A stretch of DNA of 64,000 nt. Source: Agapanthus africanus (taxonomy: Eukaryota; Streptophyta; Magnoliopsida; Asparagales; Amaryllidaceae). The translations under genes and the position numbers were made by a program. Location: contig CM057337.1 in assembly GCA_030015575.1 (NCBI GenBank), positions 334,252,583 to 334,316,582 of the forward strand, written 5' to 3'. Shown here piece after piece: positions 36,381 through 48,404 of the stretch. Each line of letters opens with the position of its first letter. Within the stretch, counting starts at the first letter, position 1. The notes beneath the pieces are model-generated. The model searched no databases. It saw only the letters and a list, made by a program, of their open reading frames with translations, and had not been told where the DNA came from.

Positions 36381-39300
36381 CTAAGGCCATGTACTGGTGT
36401 ATCGAAGACCTATCATCTCGATCAGCCGGTCGAACTGAGTCTGGGGTAAGGCCTTCGTGAATGGATCTGCAATGTTATCTTCTGAAGCAACCCTCCGAAC
36501 CTCGATCTCCTGGCGATCCACGATCTCCCTGATCAGGTGATACCGCCTCAAGATGTGTCTGGATTTCTGATGGGACCTGGATTCCTTCGCTAAAGCTATA
36601 GCCCCGTTGTTGTCGCAATACAGAGGTATTGGATCAACAATGGACGGAACCACCTGAAGTTCTTTCAAGAACTTCCTCATCCAGACAACTTCTTTTGCGG
36701 CATCAGATGCAGCGATGTATTCCGCTTCCATAGTCGAGTCAGCAACGGTTTCCTGTTTGGAGCTCTTCCAACACACCGCCCCTCCATTGAGGGTAAAGAC
36801 AAAACCCGACATGGACTTGGAATCATCCTTGTCACTCTGGAAGCTGGAGTCAGCAAAGGCCTCAATCTGGAGATCTTTTCCGCCATACACCAAGAACATC
36901 TCCTTAGTCCATCTCAGGTACTTGAGAATGTTCTTTACTGCTATCCAATGTTTCTCCCCAGGGTTTGACTGATACCTGCTTACCACACTCAGTGCATAAG
37001 CCACATCTGGTCTGGTACACAACATCGCATACATTATAGAGCCTACCGCAGAAGCGTAAGGTATAATAGACATGTGATCCCTCTCCAAATCAGTCTTGGG
37101 AGACATCTCTTTTGAGAGGGTGATCCCGTGACAAGCCGGTAAATTACTGCGCTTGGAATCTTCCATACTGAATCTCTTCAGTATGGTGTCGATGTACCTG
37201 GACTGTGAAAGTCCTAAAATCCTCTTGGATCTGCCACGGTAGATCCGGATCCCCAGAATGTATGAGGCATCACCCAGGTCTTTCATGGAGAACCTGTGTG
37301 ACAAGAACCCCTTGACAGATTGTAGCATAGGAATGTCATTTCCTATTAAGAGAATGCCATCCACGTATAAAACGAGGAATACTACAGTTCTCGCTACAAA
37401 TCTACAATAGATGCATGGTTCATCTGGATTTTTGATAAAGCCAAATTCCTTGACCGTCTCATCAAAACAGATGTTCCAACTCTGCGATGCCTGCTTTAGT
37501 CCATAAATGGACTTAAGCAACTTGCACACCTTTCCACTGCTCCCACTCTGGATGAAACCCTCTGGCTGGTCCATATAGACACACTCCTCTAAATGTCCAT
37601 TTAGAAAAGCAGTTTTTACGTCCATCTGCCAAATCTCATAATCATGGAAGGCAGTAATGGCAAGAAGGATCCGAATGGATTTCAGCATAGCTACTGGAGA
37701 AAAGGTTTCGTCATAGTCCAAACCAGGTCGCTGACGAAAACCCTTTGCAACCAGTCTAGCTTTATAGGTCTCAACCTGTCCATCTACACCAATCTTCCTT
37801 TTGAAGATCCACTTGCATCCTACGGGTTTTACCCCATCTGGAGCAATGTCCAACGTCCATACTTTGTTGGTGTACATGGACTCCATTTCGGTCCGCATTG
37901 CATCCAGCCATTTTACCGAGTCGACGCTCTGAATGGCTTGCTGGAAGCTAGTAGGCTCATCACAATCTATGATGCAATCCTCTCTATCCCCATCAATAAG
38001 AAAACCGTAGTATCTCTCGGGCGGATGAGACCGCCTACTACTCCTGCGGAGTGGCGTGGGAATGTCCTGATCTTTCGAACCCTCTGGTTCTACTAAGCTT
38101 TCAGTAATAGCTCGTGGTTCTGGAATTTCTTCCAGTTCTATTGCGCTCCCACTTATTTCTTTTTCTATGAACTGGTGTTCTAGAAAGTGGGCATGGCGAG
38201 AAACAAAAACCTTTTGTTCCTCTTCGCAATAGAAGAAATATCCCTTGGAGTTCTTTGGATATCCCACAAACTTGCACTGTACTGAGCGTGCCTCGAGCTT
38301 GTCCGCATGCTGCTTTTTGACAAAAGCTGGACATCCCCATGTCTTAATGTGATTAAGATAGGGTCTCTTCCCACACCACATCTGATATGGTGTAGTAGGC
38401 ACAGTCTTAGTAGGAACTCGGTTCAAAAGGTATGCAGCTGATTCTAGCGCATACCCCCAGAACGATCGCGGCAACTCAGCATTACTCATCATGGACCGTA
38501 CCATATCCAATAGGCTTCGGTTCTGTCTCTCCGATACACCGTTATGTTGCGGAGTGTATGGAGGAGTAAGCTGAGAGAGAATTCCATTCTCTTTTAAGTA
38601 ACCCAGGAACTCGGCACTCAAGTATTCACCACCTCGATCAGATCTTAGTGCCTTGATACTTTTGCCTGTTTGTTTTTCTACTTCATTCTTATATTCCTGG
38701 AATTTTTCAAAAGCCTCGGATTTATGTTTCATTAAGAAGACATAACCGTACCTTGAAAAGTCATCCGTAAAAGTAATGAAGTAAGAATAACCGCTTCATG
38801 CATGCGTAGACATTGGACCGCACACGTCGCTGTGTACGAGTCCTAAGAGCTCGCTCTCTTTTACTCCGTGTCCAGTGAACGGAGTCTTTGTCATCTTTCC
38901 TTTGAGACAGGATTGACAAGTTGCATACGATTGATATTCGAACGAATCCAAATATCCTTCTGTATGTAACTTAGTCAACCTTCTCTCATTGATGTGACCC
39001 AGTCTACAATGCCATAAGAAAGTTTTATTGATTTCTGGAGACTTTCTTTTGTGTGTATTCTGGATATTGAAAATCTGTGGTTGGTTCAATACGTATATAC
39101 CGTTGTTTAATGTACCTGACCCAATCAAAACTTGATTAAGGTGAATGTTCACTACATTACTTACAAATGCAAATTCATAACCTTCTTTAGATAATAAAGA
39201 TACAGAAATGATATTACAGGTTGCATTTGGTACAAAATAACAAATACGCAAAACTAAAAAGTGTCCATCTGACAATCCCAGGTGATAGTCCCCCACGGCC

Positions 39301-40349
39301 TCAGCATCCATGCTAGCTCCGTTTGCAACTCTGAGGGTCATATCACCTGCTTTCAAAAACCTACGCTTTCTCAACGCCTGCAAAGAATTACAGATATGAG
39401 ATCCTGATCTGGTATCCAATATCCAGGATGTAGAGTTTATTGATAGACAGTTTTCAATAACATACACACCTGAAGATGAAGCCGCAACTTGCTTCAGATC
39501 CTGGGTTCTGGCGTTCCAAGCCTTGCAATCCTGTTTCCAGTGTCCACTTTTGTGACAGTAGAAGCATTCTTCCTTCCCCACCAGCTTTCCCGCTACCTTT
39601 GTTACCTTTCTTTTTCCCTTCGTATCCACTTTACTGACACCGCCTCTTGGTTTGGCGGGGGCTTTCTTCTTCTTGCCCTTGGCTTTCGCCCTGGACCTAG
39701 AAGAGGAAGATCCTCCTACAAACAAAGTGGATGTCTCCCTACCTTTCTGTAGGGTGCCCTCTGCACTCCTCAGCATGTTGAGGAGCTCTGAAAGTTCAAC
39801 TTCCTTTTCCTGTAAGTTGAAGTTCAGAATGAACTGGGCGTAAGTGGAAGGAAGGGACTGAAGAATCAAGTCTGTATAGAGCTCATTCTCCAACGTGGTC
39901 CCAAGTTCCGCGAGCTCCTCTATGTAGCCAATCATTTTAAGCACGTGTTCTGCTACCGATGATCCGACGGCCAACCTTGCCGAAAACAGCTTCTTCGACA
40001 CTTCGTATCTGGCGATACGAGACTGCTCTCCATACAGTTCTTTTGTATGAAGAAATATGGACTCTAGGTCCATATTCTCGTGCCTCCTCTGATGTTCGTT
40101 GTCCATCGAGGCAAGTACGAGGCATTTGGCCTTCGCGCAATCTATTTCCCAGGTCTTACGGATTTCCCTATCCGCGACACTGGTTTTGGGACCTGGGACA
40201 GGGGGAGCTTTGGTGGTAAGGAGATACCCCAACTTGTTGTAAGTGATTGCCATCTTGACATTCCTGAGCCAATCTTTGTAGTTTGGCCCTGTCAGTATGT
40301 TTTTATCTAGTAATAACTTAAGTCCGGTCATCTTGAATGGTCGCTGCAA
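36381..40349 (-). pseudogene. M2 copia gag-pol region
   Basis: On the minus strand, gag from 40349 with LLLDKNILTGPNYKDWLRN and LQSLPSTYAQFILNFN, a Lys-rich segment, then the zinc knuckle CFYCHKSGHWKQDC near 39560. Next come protease, the GAG-pre-integrase part (HCRLGHINERRL near 39000), integrase (HSDVCGPMSTHA, RSDRGGEYLSAEF, PPYTPQHNGVSERQN), a linker with SSRRSHPPERYYGF, reverse transcriptase at about 37200-37860 (FKRKIGVDGQVETYKARLVA, DVKTAFLNGHLEECVY), and RNase H at about 36420-36890 (DSSFQSDKDDSKSMSG, DNNGAIALAKESRSHQKS). Total length of about 1320 codons is normal for the family. It looks nearly whole, with about one or two breaks. Confidence 0.88.
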
Positions 40350-42391
40350 TTAGGAGAGAGAAAAGAAACACTTTAGCATGATGATCTTGCAAGTTTAGAG
40401 TGGTTTTTAGTTTGTCTAAACAGGATGGCTCCCACTGTCTCTCGAATCCCTTCTCAAACCGTAAAGAAAGAATTAGTCGGGATCAATTTCACCGTACAAT
40501 ACTTGCTTAACCGTTCAGCCAGGCCAGTGTCGGTACTTCGAGGGAGGTTTTCCAACGCTTTCGCGAAGTTCCTTAATTAAGTAACCTCTTTTCCCTGTGG
40601 GCGTAGCCCCGCTAACACCTTTCTAGACACCTACTAGGTTTATAGCATTGATCGTTAAGTGAGAGTTTTCCCGAGAAGTAGCATATACTCAGAGTAGAAT
40701 CGGGATCCAAATATCATCGCGTGATAAAACCGAAGGAATCCTACCAGAATCATCACACTCCAAATGGTATGCAGCGCTAGCAAGTTTCAGTACTTATGAA
40801 ACTCCCGATGTGGATTTTTGCCCCATGCTCTTATGACCTTGACTTTGGCCAAAATATCATAAGTCACATGTCAAGTTCTACCCGTCATTCTCCTGGTTAA
40901 TTTGGGCCCACCCGTACCTACCCTTGACTTTGGCCAAAATGGCAGCACGACTGTCCCAAACCAACGCATCTATCTATGCTGCACATGAATACCCAATAGC
41001 TACCAATCACTATGTCTTGACTTTGGCCAAAATACATAGCTTGAATACTTTTTGACCATTCATGTGGAATGATGGAGGGCTACGAATGGTTTTGGCGAAA
41101 CCGTGAACGTAGTGAACTTGATATAATCGATGGAACGAGATAGCTTTTAAAAGGAGTGGTTCAAGCTCCGCGTTTAAAGGTTTAGTTTTGAAAAGAACCG
41201 AGTGGTTTTCAAAGTGTTCCAATCGACTTTTACTTGGTTTATTTTCTTGCATTAGTTCTTTTAATGCGTCCCATCATTTAATCCAACCATTGCAGAAAAC
41301 AACCAAAATATGACGTACGCTTATGCCATTCGCATTCGCCACGGGGCCCCGTCATCACCCGTTAGGTTACTTAACTAACGACAGAGCGGGGGCTGGGCTA
41401 GCGAGGCTGTAAAACATAAGCAACGCCTAAATAGTTATAGTATATAGATATATAGCAATGATAGACATTACAGATCACATATGAATACATTGGATATACT
41501 AGGAATCCGCAATCCGTTCGAGCCTGCAACGAAAAGCGGATTACACGGTCGCGGTGAATAGCCAATACCCTACCCAAGACCCCTACGGGTGCGGCAAACT
41601 ACCCGCCAAGTACCCGAAGCGAAGCAACCTCCCTCAACACCGTGAGTAGGCCACTCGGCACTTCGAGATACCCGGTAGTTTGTGCACCCCCTCCATGGGT
41701 CTATCCTAGGAGCAAAAACAGTAAAAAGAATTATACAATGACGGCTACAACCCCGACCCGGTTGTGCGGCCAAACAAATAATAATACATCAATTTACATA
41801 TTACATGAATGAAAGAAAAAGAAACACTCATCTCACATCCACCCCGGCTATTCACCCGCGACAATCCAACGCATTCATATACACATACCATCAACAAACA
41901 CAGATCACAGATATGTATAACCCCCACTAATCGACGTATAGCGATTAGCGGACGTTCCATACATATAAATATCACAGATATAACCCTTAAGTCAAAGTGT
42001 AGTGAAGTTCGATCAAAAATACGGATTTATAGGCCCCCAAAAGCAAATTTCTTTTCTGGAAAACCTGGGCACAAATAAACCATCTTAAAAATCCCAAAAC
42101 CATGTCAGAAGAACACTGCACCAAACTCGATCCAGAGAAGAGTCAAAACGGCGGCGGTTCCGCGGCAATAGGCATGCTTTTGCCGCGGAACCGCCGCGCT
42201 TTGAACTGTTCACTTGACTGTATTTGGTGTGCTTCTTCACAAAACCCTGAGATGATTTTTGACGTATGATTTTTTATTTTTAGAGCAGAAAAAATTTCAA
42301 CAGAAACTTAGGGTTTTGATGTTTAGGTTTTGCGATTTTTTCCGATCAAACTTCCATACACTTTACTACCTAACTAGTTTATGTTTAGTTA
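40350..42391 (-). other. M2 untranslated leader
   Basis: About 2 kb without a supported gene between primer site and gag. It holds repeated CCTTGACTTTGGCCAAAAT blocks near 40835, 40922 and 41014, a TATA-rich stretch near 41430-41460, and a strong GC-rich inverted repeat at 42151-42197. A copia leader this long is unusual. Confidence 0.65.
42151..42197. repeat. Perfect 18-bp inverted repeat in M2 leader
   Basis: GCGGCGGTTCCGCGGCAA (42151-42168) and its exact reverse complement (42180-42197) are separated by 11 bases. Weaker pairing (TCAAA-C and its partner) continues outward for about nine more bases. It would fold into a very stable hairpin about 200 nt downstream of the primer site. Confidence 0.85.
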
Positions 42392-42404
42392 GGCTCTGAT
42401 ACCA
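42392..42404 (-). other. M2 primer binding site, initiator tRNA-Met
   Basis: On the minus strand TGGTATCAGAGCC, one base after the LTR end. Confidence 0.9.
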
Positions 42405-42405
42405 C

Positions 42406-44449
42406 TGTAAGTCCACGTTGCCCACCCCGGTGCTTGCGGGGAGGCGGAAAACGAAATAAAAATCGGATTTTTATCATGCTAGGCAACATGGACTAACAAA
42501 AGAAGGATCTTTACTAAACAAAACTAGCTAAAAGCTAACTAGAAATTAGCCACAAGGAAGAATGGTTATACCTAGGGCTTTATGTCCTTCTCTCCTTGCT
42601 CCTTGGAGTGTAAGAAAGAGATCGCCTTGTCGCCTTCTCGAGTCGAAAAAGGATCCACCCGAAAACCTCAACCTTTGGCTTCAACATCAAGCTAGAAGTA
42701 ACTAAGGTGCTAGAAGTGCTAATCCTAGAACCCTAAATGAGAGTAGAGATTATCTAGAAGAGGTTTTCTCTCAAGCTCAAGTGTTTCTCAACACATGAGA
42801 GGGGAGAGCTTGAGGAAGAGGAAGAGCAAGAGAGAGAAAGTATATGATAGAAAAATGAGAGAATAATAAGCCATTCTCACATATATGTGTGAATTATAAA
42901 AATAGATAATTAGCTAGATAATTGTCATGGTTAATCAAGACTTGACCATTATCATTTCACATTTAATGAAAATTGCAAGGATCAAAGAGCATCTTTTATA
43001 TGGAATGATGATGGTCAACATGTCAACTAAGGTCAACAAGTCAAGTATGGTCAAAATGTCAACAACCCTAACCATGCACAAATATATATAGCTAATATCA
43101 ATTAATTATAATATACACATAAGCATTAGGGTTAATAAAATGACAATGGTCATTAACCCTAATCAAAGTCCTCTTCCTCTATCTCAATCAACTGTGTATA
43201 CGCACCCGCATTCGTGATCCGAGGAACACGAATACAAAGAGATAAAACCAATCCCAAAACATATACTAGGATCTGGCTTAAACCAAAGCCAACTAGTATA
43301 AGCTGTCCGGACAGCAAACGTGCACAAGTGCGCGGATGTGAACGAACTCTGTCGCAAAACCATGCGACCTCTACTCATTTTGCCTAAAGGTGAATAGCTC
43401 TCTGTGTGGGACTCTAAAGACTCGACACTACGCTGGCAGTGGGTTTAACCACAGACCGCAAGCAGCACTAGCTGTACGTAACGGTCCCCAGGTAGATGCC
43501 GATAAGAAGACTGACGAGGTGAACCCATCTGAACTCCTACTGAGCCTGTATGTGACAGTCTCCGTACAGTCCGGTCTGTTCGTCTGATACATCGCATGGC
43601 GGGCCTAGGGGGCGGTGAACGTCAGTCCCCTAATAACGGTACAAGTCGTGTCGGGGTGTAGCCCAGAACACCCTGAGATAACACTGGAAACCTACCAGTA
43701 TATCTCGCTTGCCCTGGTCAGGGACTACTCGTGTAATGGCTCTCCTAGACACAGCGCGATGTCAACCCCCAATACCGGGAGAGACGAATCCTGTCTAACC
43801 GTCACTGCCTCCAAGTGCTTCGGGACTGCACCCAACTACTACCTGTTTGCACGACTCCTTTGAGCCGTGGTAGGGTAGTAATCAAAGTACAGTGGGAACA
43901 CACTCGAGGCGAAGTGACAGTGTCAAGTCAGCGGACTAAGATGTACTCATGTCACCTGGGAACTGATAACTGACGATAGGTATAATACCAACCAACAGTT
44001 CCCGACGGTCATGTCCAGTATACTCGTAACCTAACGAGCACCCGCATACTATCTCAAGTACGACGTACTGACGGCTGTGGGACAGACCGTCTCCCACGCT
44101 GGGATGGGAAGCGCATACGCTAGTCTACTCCGGAGTATCGATGTCCTGTCTCGATAGTCCAACGACTAGGGACCTGTATAAGGATGTGCTTATGGATTAC
44201 CCAGCCCCCACGAGTGTGAGCGCCATCATAACGCTGGTAATCAAGTAAAGATCCTAAGGGCTCTACTAATATGTATATAAGCGATATGCTAAAAGAAACA
44301 CATGCACATGTTAAAACAGAGACAAACCAAGTAGCATACTACCATTTCGAGCAAGATTGTATATACAACTGTGAATATCCCAAGCTTCCATCAAGTAATA
44401 TACATACTAGTATGATACAGTAATGGCCTCTAGGGCATATACACTAACA
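42406..44449 (-). repeat. M2 5' LTR
   Basis: 2044 bp; minus strand TGTTAGTGTATATGCCCTAG to GTGGACTTACA. Borders P1 sequence at 44450. The P1 LTR has the same length, but its outer end differs in sequence. Confidence 0.88.
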
Positions 44450-46190
44450 GAAATCCACCAAGCTGAGAGGTGGAATCAAGAAGGTAAAGGGGAAAGACAA
44501 ATCCAAAGTTACGGAGTCGGAAAAAGGAGAATGTTTTTATTGCAAGAAGACGGGACACTAGAAGCGGAACTGTACTGAGTACCTTGGTCTCATGAAAAGG
44601 AAGCATGGTGATGCTTAAGCTTCAGGTGTGTGTTCGTAACTGAAAACTGTTTTTCTATAAACTCTGCTTCCTGGGTAATGGATACCGGTTCGGGTTCTCA
44701 TATCTACAATTCTGTGCAGGGGCTAAGAAATAGCAAAGTTTTGAAGACCGGTGATCATACTCTCCGATTTGGAAATGGTTCCAATGTACATGCAGTTTCA
44801 GTGGAAAAGTATCATCTGGGGTTGCCATCAGGTTGTATATTGGTTTTGAACCCATGTTATTTTGTACCAAGTATGCTTTGTAATATTATATCCGTTTCTT
44901 TGTTAGACAATGAAGGATATCATTTTGTATTGCAGCACAATGTTATAAACATTAAACTGAATCAAGAGTTGATTGGTTGTGGTACACTTAATAACGGGAT
45001 ATATGTCCTTAATCAACACATAGTTTTCAATATACAACACACAAACAAAAGAAAATTTTCAGATATAAATGAAGCTTTTTTTTGGCATTGTAGACTTGGT
45101 CATATTAATGAAACATGACTAAACAAGCTTCATAAAGATGGATATTTAGATTCTTTTGAGTATAAATCTTATGCGACTTGTCGGTCTTGTATCAAAGGGA
45201 AAATGACCAAAACTCCGTTTACTGGACACGGAGAAACAGCTACTGAGCTCTTGGGCCTCATACATAGTGATGTGTGTGGGCCTATGTCTACACATGCGAG
45301 AGGCGGTTTTTCTTACTTCATAACTTTTACTGATGATTTCTCAAGATTCGGTCATGTGTTTTTAATAAAGCATAAGTCTGAAGCTTTCGAGAAATTCAAG
45401 GAGTACAAACTTGAAGTAGAAAAACAAACTAGAATGAGCATCAAGATACTTCAATCAGATCGAGGTGGAGAATATCTTAGTACAGAGTTTTCGAACATCC
45501 TAAAAGAGAATGGGATTCTCTCTCAGCTCACTCCCCCTTACACACCACAGCATAACGGTGTGTCAGAGCGGCGGAATCGAACCCTATTAGATATGGTACG
45601 ATCCATGATGAGTGATGCTGAGTTACCCCTCTCCTTTTGGGGGCATGCATTGGAGACTGCAGCTTTTTTATTGAACAGGGTTCCAACCAAGACCGTGTCT
45701 ACCACTCCATATGAGATATGGTATGGGAAGAGACCATCTCTTGAGCGAGTTAAGATTTGGGGTTGTCCGGCTTTTGTCAAAAAGCAGAATCCGGACAAAC
45801 TCGAGACACGATCAGTCAAGTGTGTATTTGTGGGATATCCAAAAGATTCATATAGATATCTTTTCTACCACCAGGAGGACCAAAGGGTGTTTGTTTCTCG
45901 AAATGCTACATTTTTAGAAAATGAGATTTTTCCAAATGATACTGATGGCAATGTGGTAGATCTAGAAGAGATTCTAGAGACACAAGTTACAAATGATGAC
46001 TTGGTTCAACCTGAAGTTGCAACAGAACTTAATGAACCTCAGCCACTCCGTAGATCTGGTAGGACTTCTCGCCCACCGGAGAGATACTACGGTTTTCTCG
46101 TTGATGGCGATGGAGAAGACTGCATCATGGATGATGATGACCCTACCAGTTTTCATCAAGCTATCACGAATGATGACTCTGTGAAGTGGT
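44450..46190 (+). pseudogene. P1 gag end, protease and integrase region
   Basis: A zinc knuckle (CFYCKKTGH) lies near 44531, then a protease with MDTGSGSHIYN near 44680, the GAG-pre-integrase part with HCRLGHINE near 45090 and CRSCIKGKMTKTPF near 45180, integrase at about 45230-45640 (HSDVCGPMSTHA, QSDRGGEYLSTEF, PPYTPQHNGVSERRN), and the integrase-to-RT linker with SGRTSRPPERYYGF near 46060. The part ends at the GTGGT target repeat of the solo LTR. Fossil. Confidence 0.82.
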
Positions 46191-48404
46191 TGTTAGTTAT
46201 ATGTATGCCCTAGAGGCCATTACTGTACATAGGATGTATATGGTAGTGGATGCTGGGACATATATAGGGAGGACTTTCTCGCTCGACATGATAGTATGCT
46301 ATCTGGTTACCCTTTACCTTAACGTGTATGCTGATTGTCTCTCTGTTACATGTTGGTAAAGCCCTTAGGATCTGTACTTGACTACCTGGACTATGATGCG
46401 GATCATACTAGTGGGGACATGGTAGTCCATAAGTACATCCTTCAAAGTCCCTAGTCGTGGGTGTATCGAGACGGGGCATCGATATACCAGAGTAGACTAG
46501 CGTATTCCTTCTCGACCCATACAGATGGGCGATGGATGATCCCATATCCATTGGTGTTTGACATCAGAGATGATATACGGGTGCTCAGTGGAGACTGGGT
46601 ACACTGGACGGACTCGCCGAGAACTCTCAGATGGTATTATACCTCACGTCAGATGGCAGTTCTCTGGTGACACTGGTACAGAGTGGTCTGTTGACCCGAG
46701 ATCGTCATAGAGTCTTGTGTGGTTCCCACTGTGCTTTGATTTCCATCTTACTACGTCCAAGAGGGCGTGCAAAACGGTGGTTTTTGGGTACAGTCCCGAG
46801 TCACATGGAGGCAATGAGCGATAGGAGGGGATTCGTCTCTCCCGGTATAGGGGGTTGATGTTGCGCTGTGTTCGATTGGCTATAACAGGAAATCCCTGGC
46901 CAGGGTTGCTGAGATTTACTGGTAAGTGTTACCAGTAGTTTCTCGAATTGTTATAGACCTCATATCGACACGACTTATCGAGCTATTGGGGTCTGACGTA
47001 TACCACCCCTAGGCGAGATATGCGACATATCAGACGATCAGACCGGACTGTACGGTAGTGTTACTGGTTGGATTCACTGGAGTGTGAGCGGGCTTGCTCG
47101 TCGATCTTCAGATCGCTCAATACCCGGGTGGCCGTTACGTTTAGCAGACCGCTTGCGGCTTGTGGGTGTTTGATATGATCATCATCTGCTGCCGGCGTAT
47201 TGACGAGTCTTTAGAGTCCTACACAGAGATTTCTTGGCTCAAGCGAAACGAAATAGGAGCGCATATGAGATATGTGCGGGACCGAGAATAAGGCGTGTAT
47301 GTGATACCGTATTTCATTCTCGCGATCAATGTGTCGGATGGTTGTATGCGATATAATCTAGTTATCGATTCAAGCGTTGAATCGATAAGCCGATACATTG
47401 AATACTAGTCGGTTGTGTGCGACATGACCGGATCATTGAATCAAGTGTTGATTTAATGATTTAATGCATAATTATATATTTGATATATTACTTTGCATTA
47501 ACTAGTATTGGTTCACTTTAAATGGATTTTCTCACTTGGATTGTGCACATTGTATATGTGATATACATTTGTACATTTGATTGTATCATGTTTGATGATA
47601 CATGATAGTTTGGTGTATGGATTAAACCATGGTTGGTCAATGGTTAGGGTTTCTTTTGCTTCATTTATTCATTTATTTATCCATTTTGTTTATTTTAGCA
47701 AAAGAAAATAATGAAGAGATAATGGTGGCTTTCTTTGTTTGTTTATGAACCTTCATGAAGGTTTGACCTAAGTGACCATTTTGTCTTCATGTCTTAACCC
47801 AACCATTCACTAACCCTTGTTAATTCTCTACACCTAACTATGGTTTGATTATGATAAGGATGATTATTCTTTTCTATTCTAAAATAATTATTCATAACTT
47901 ATCATCTTCTTCCTCTTCTTCTTCTTCATGAAGAAACCTTACTTCATCAATGGTGGATTGATGAAACAAGTGAGAAATCCAATTCTAAAGTCTACCCACT
48001 TCCTATTTCTTCATCCTCTACCTCTTGCCAAGTAGTAGAGTGTGTTCTCTTCACAAGTTTTTGGGCTTGGTGAACTTGGAGCTTGATCTAGCGATGCCTG
48101 GACGTAGATCATCTTCGGCATCGTCGTCGATGACCTAGCCCGTCCATTCTCCGATGAAGCCGACGCTAGAGCCCGGGGTTCGACTTGGACAGCGAGGAGA
48201 CCTCATTGCGGAGCTATGGAGGTGGAGCACCGGATCTACAAAGGTTGTATTTCCGTATTCTCTTAGTTAAGTGTTAACTTGTTAGCTTTTCGCCTAGACA
48301 TCTAGCAAACGATTCGTAGTTTAGGGTTTCTCGGCACCGTAGATTTTGAAATTGGTATGGTTGATGCCTTGTGAGACCTCATTAGGGTGCCTAGGAACCC
48401 TACA
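46191..48404 (+). mobile_element. Solo copia LTR (M1 family) inside P1
   Basis: A 2214-bp unit from TGTTAGTTATATGTATGCC to GGAACCCTACA, flanked by the 5-bp direct repeat GTGGT (46186-46190 and 48405-48409). It matches the M1 3' LTR in length and sequence but lies in forward orientation. No internal region, so a solo LTR formed by LTR-LTR recombination. Confidence 0.92.

Larger units (their letters stand above)
34813..44449 (-). mobile_element. Copia element M2 (nearly whole)
   Basis: A minus-strand Ty1/copia element: 5' LTR (42406-44449), tRNA-Met primer site, long leader, gag-pol coding region, polypurine tract and a 3' LTR of about 1.55 kb (34813-36366). The two LTRs differ by only about one to two bases in a hundred by eye, mostly transitions, so this is the youngest pairable element in the window. 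The coding region has about one or two breaks. Confidence 0.88.

Noticed and set aside
41809-42078. A small gene in the M2 leader
   Set aside because: No codon bias or family match; the region is a retroelement leader.
46461-46858. Small reading frames in the copia solo LTR
   Set aside because: They lie in LTR sequence shared with other copies in both orientations and differ between copies.
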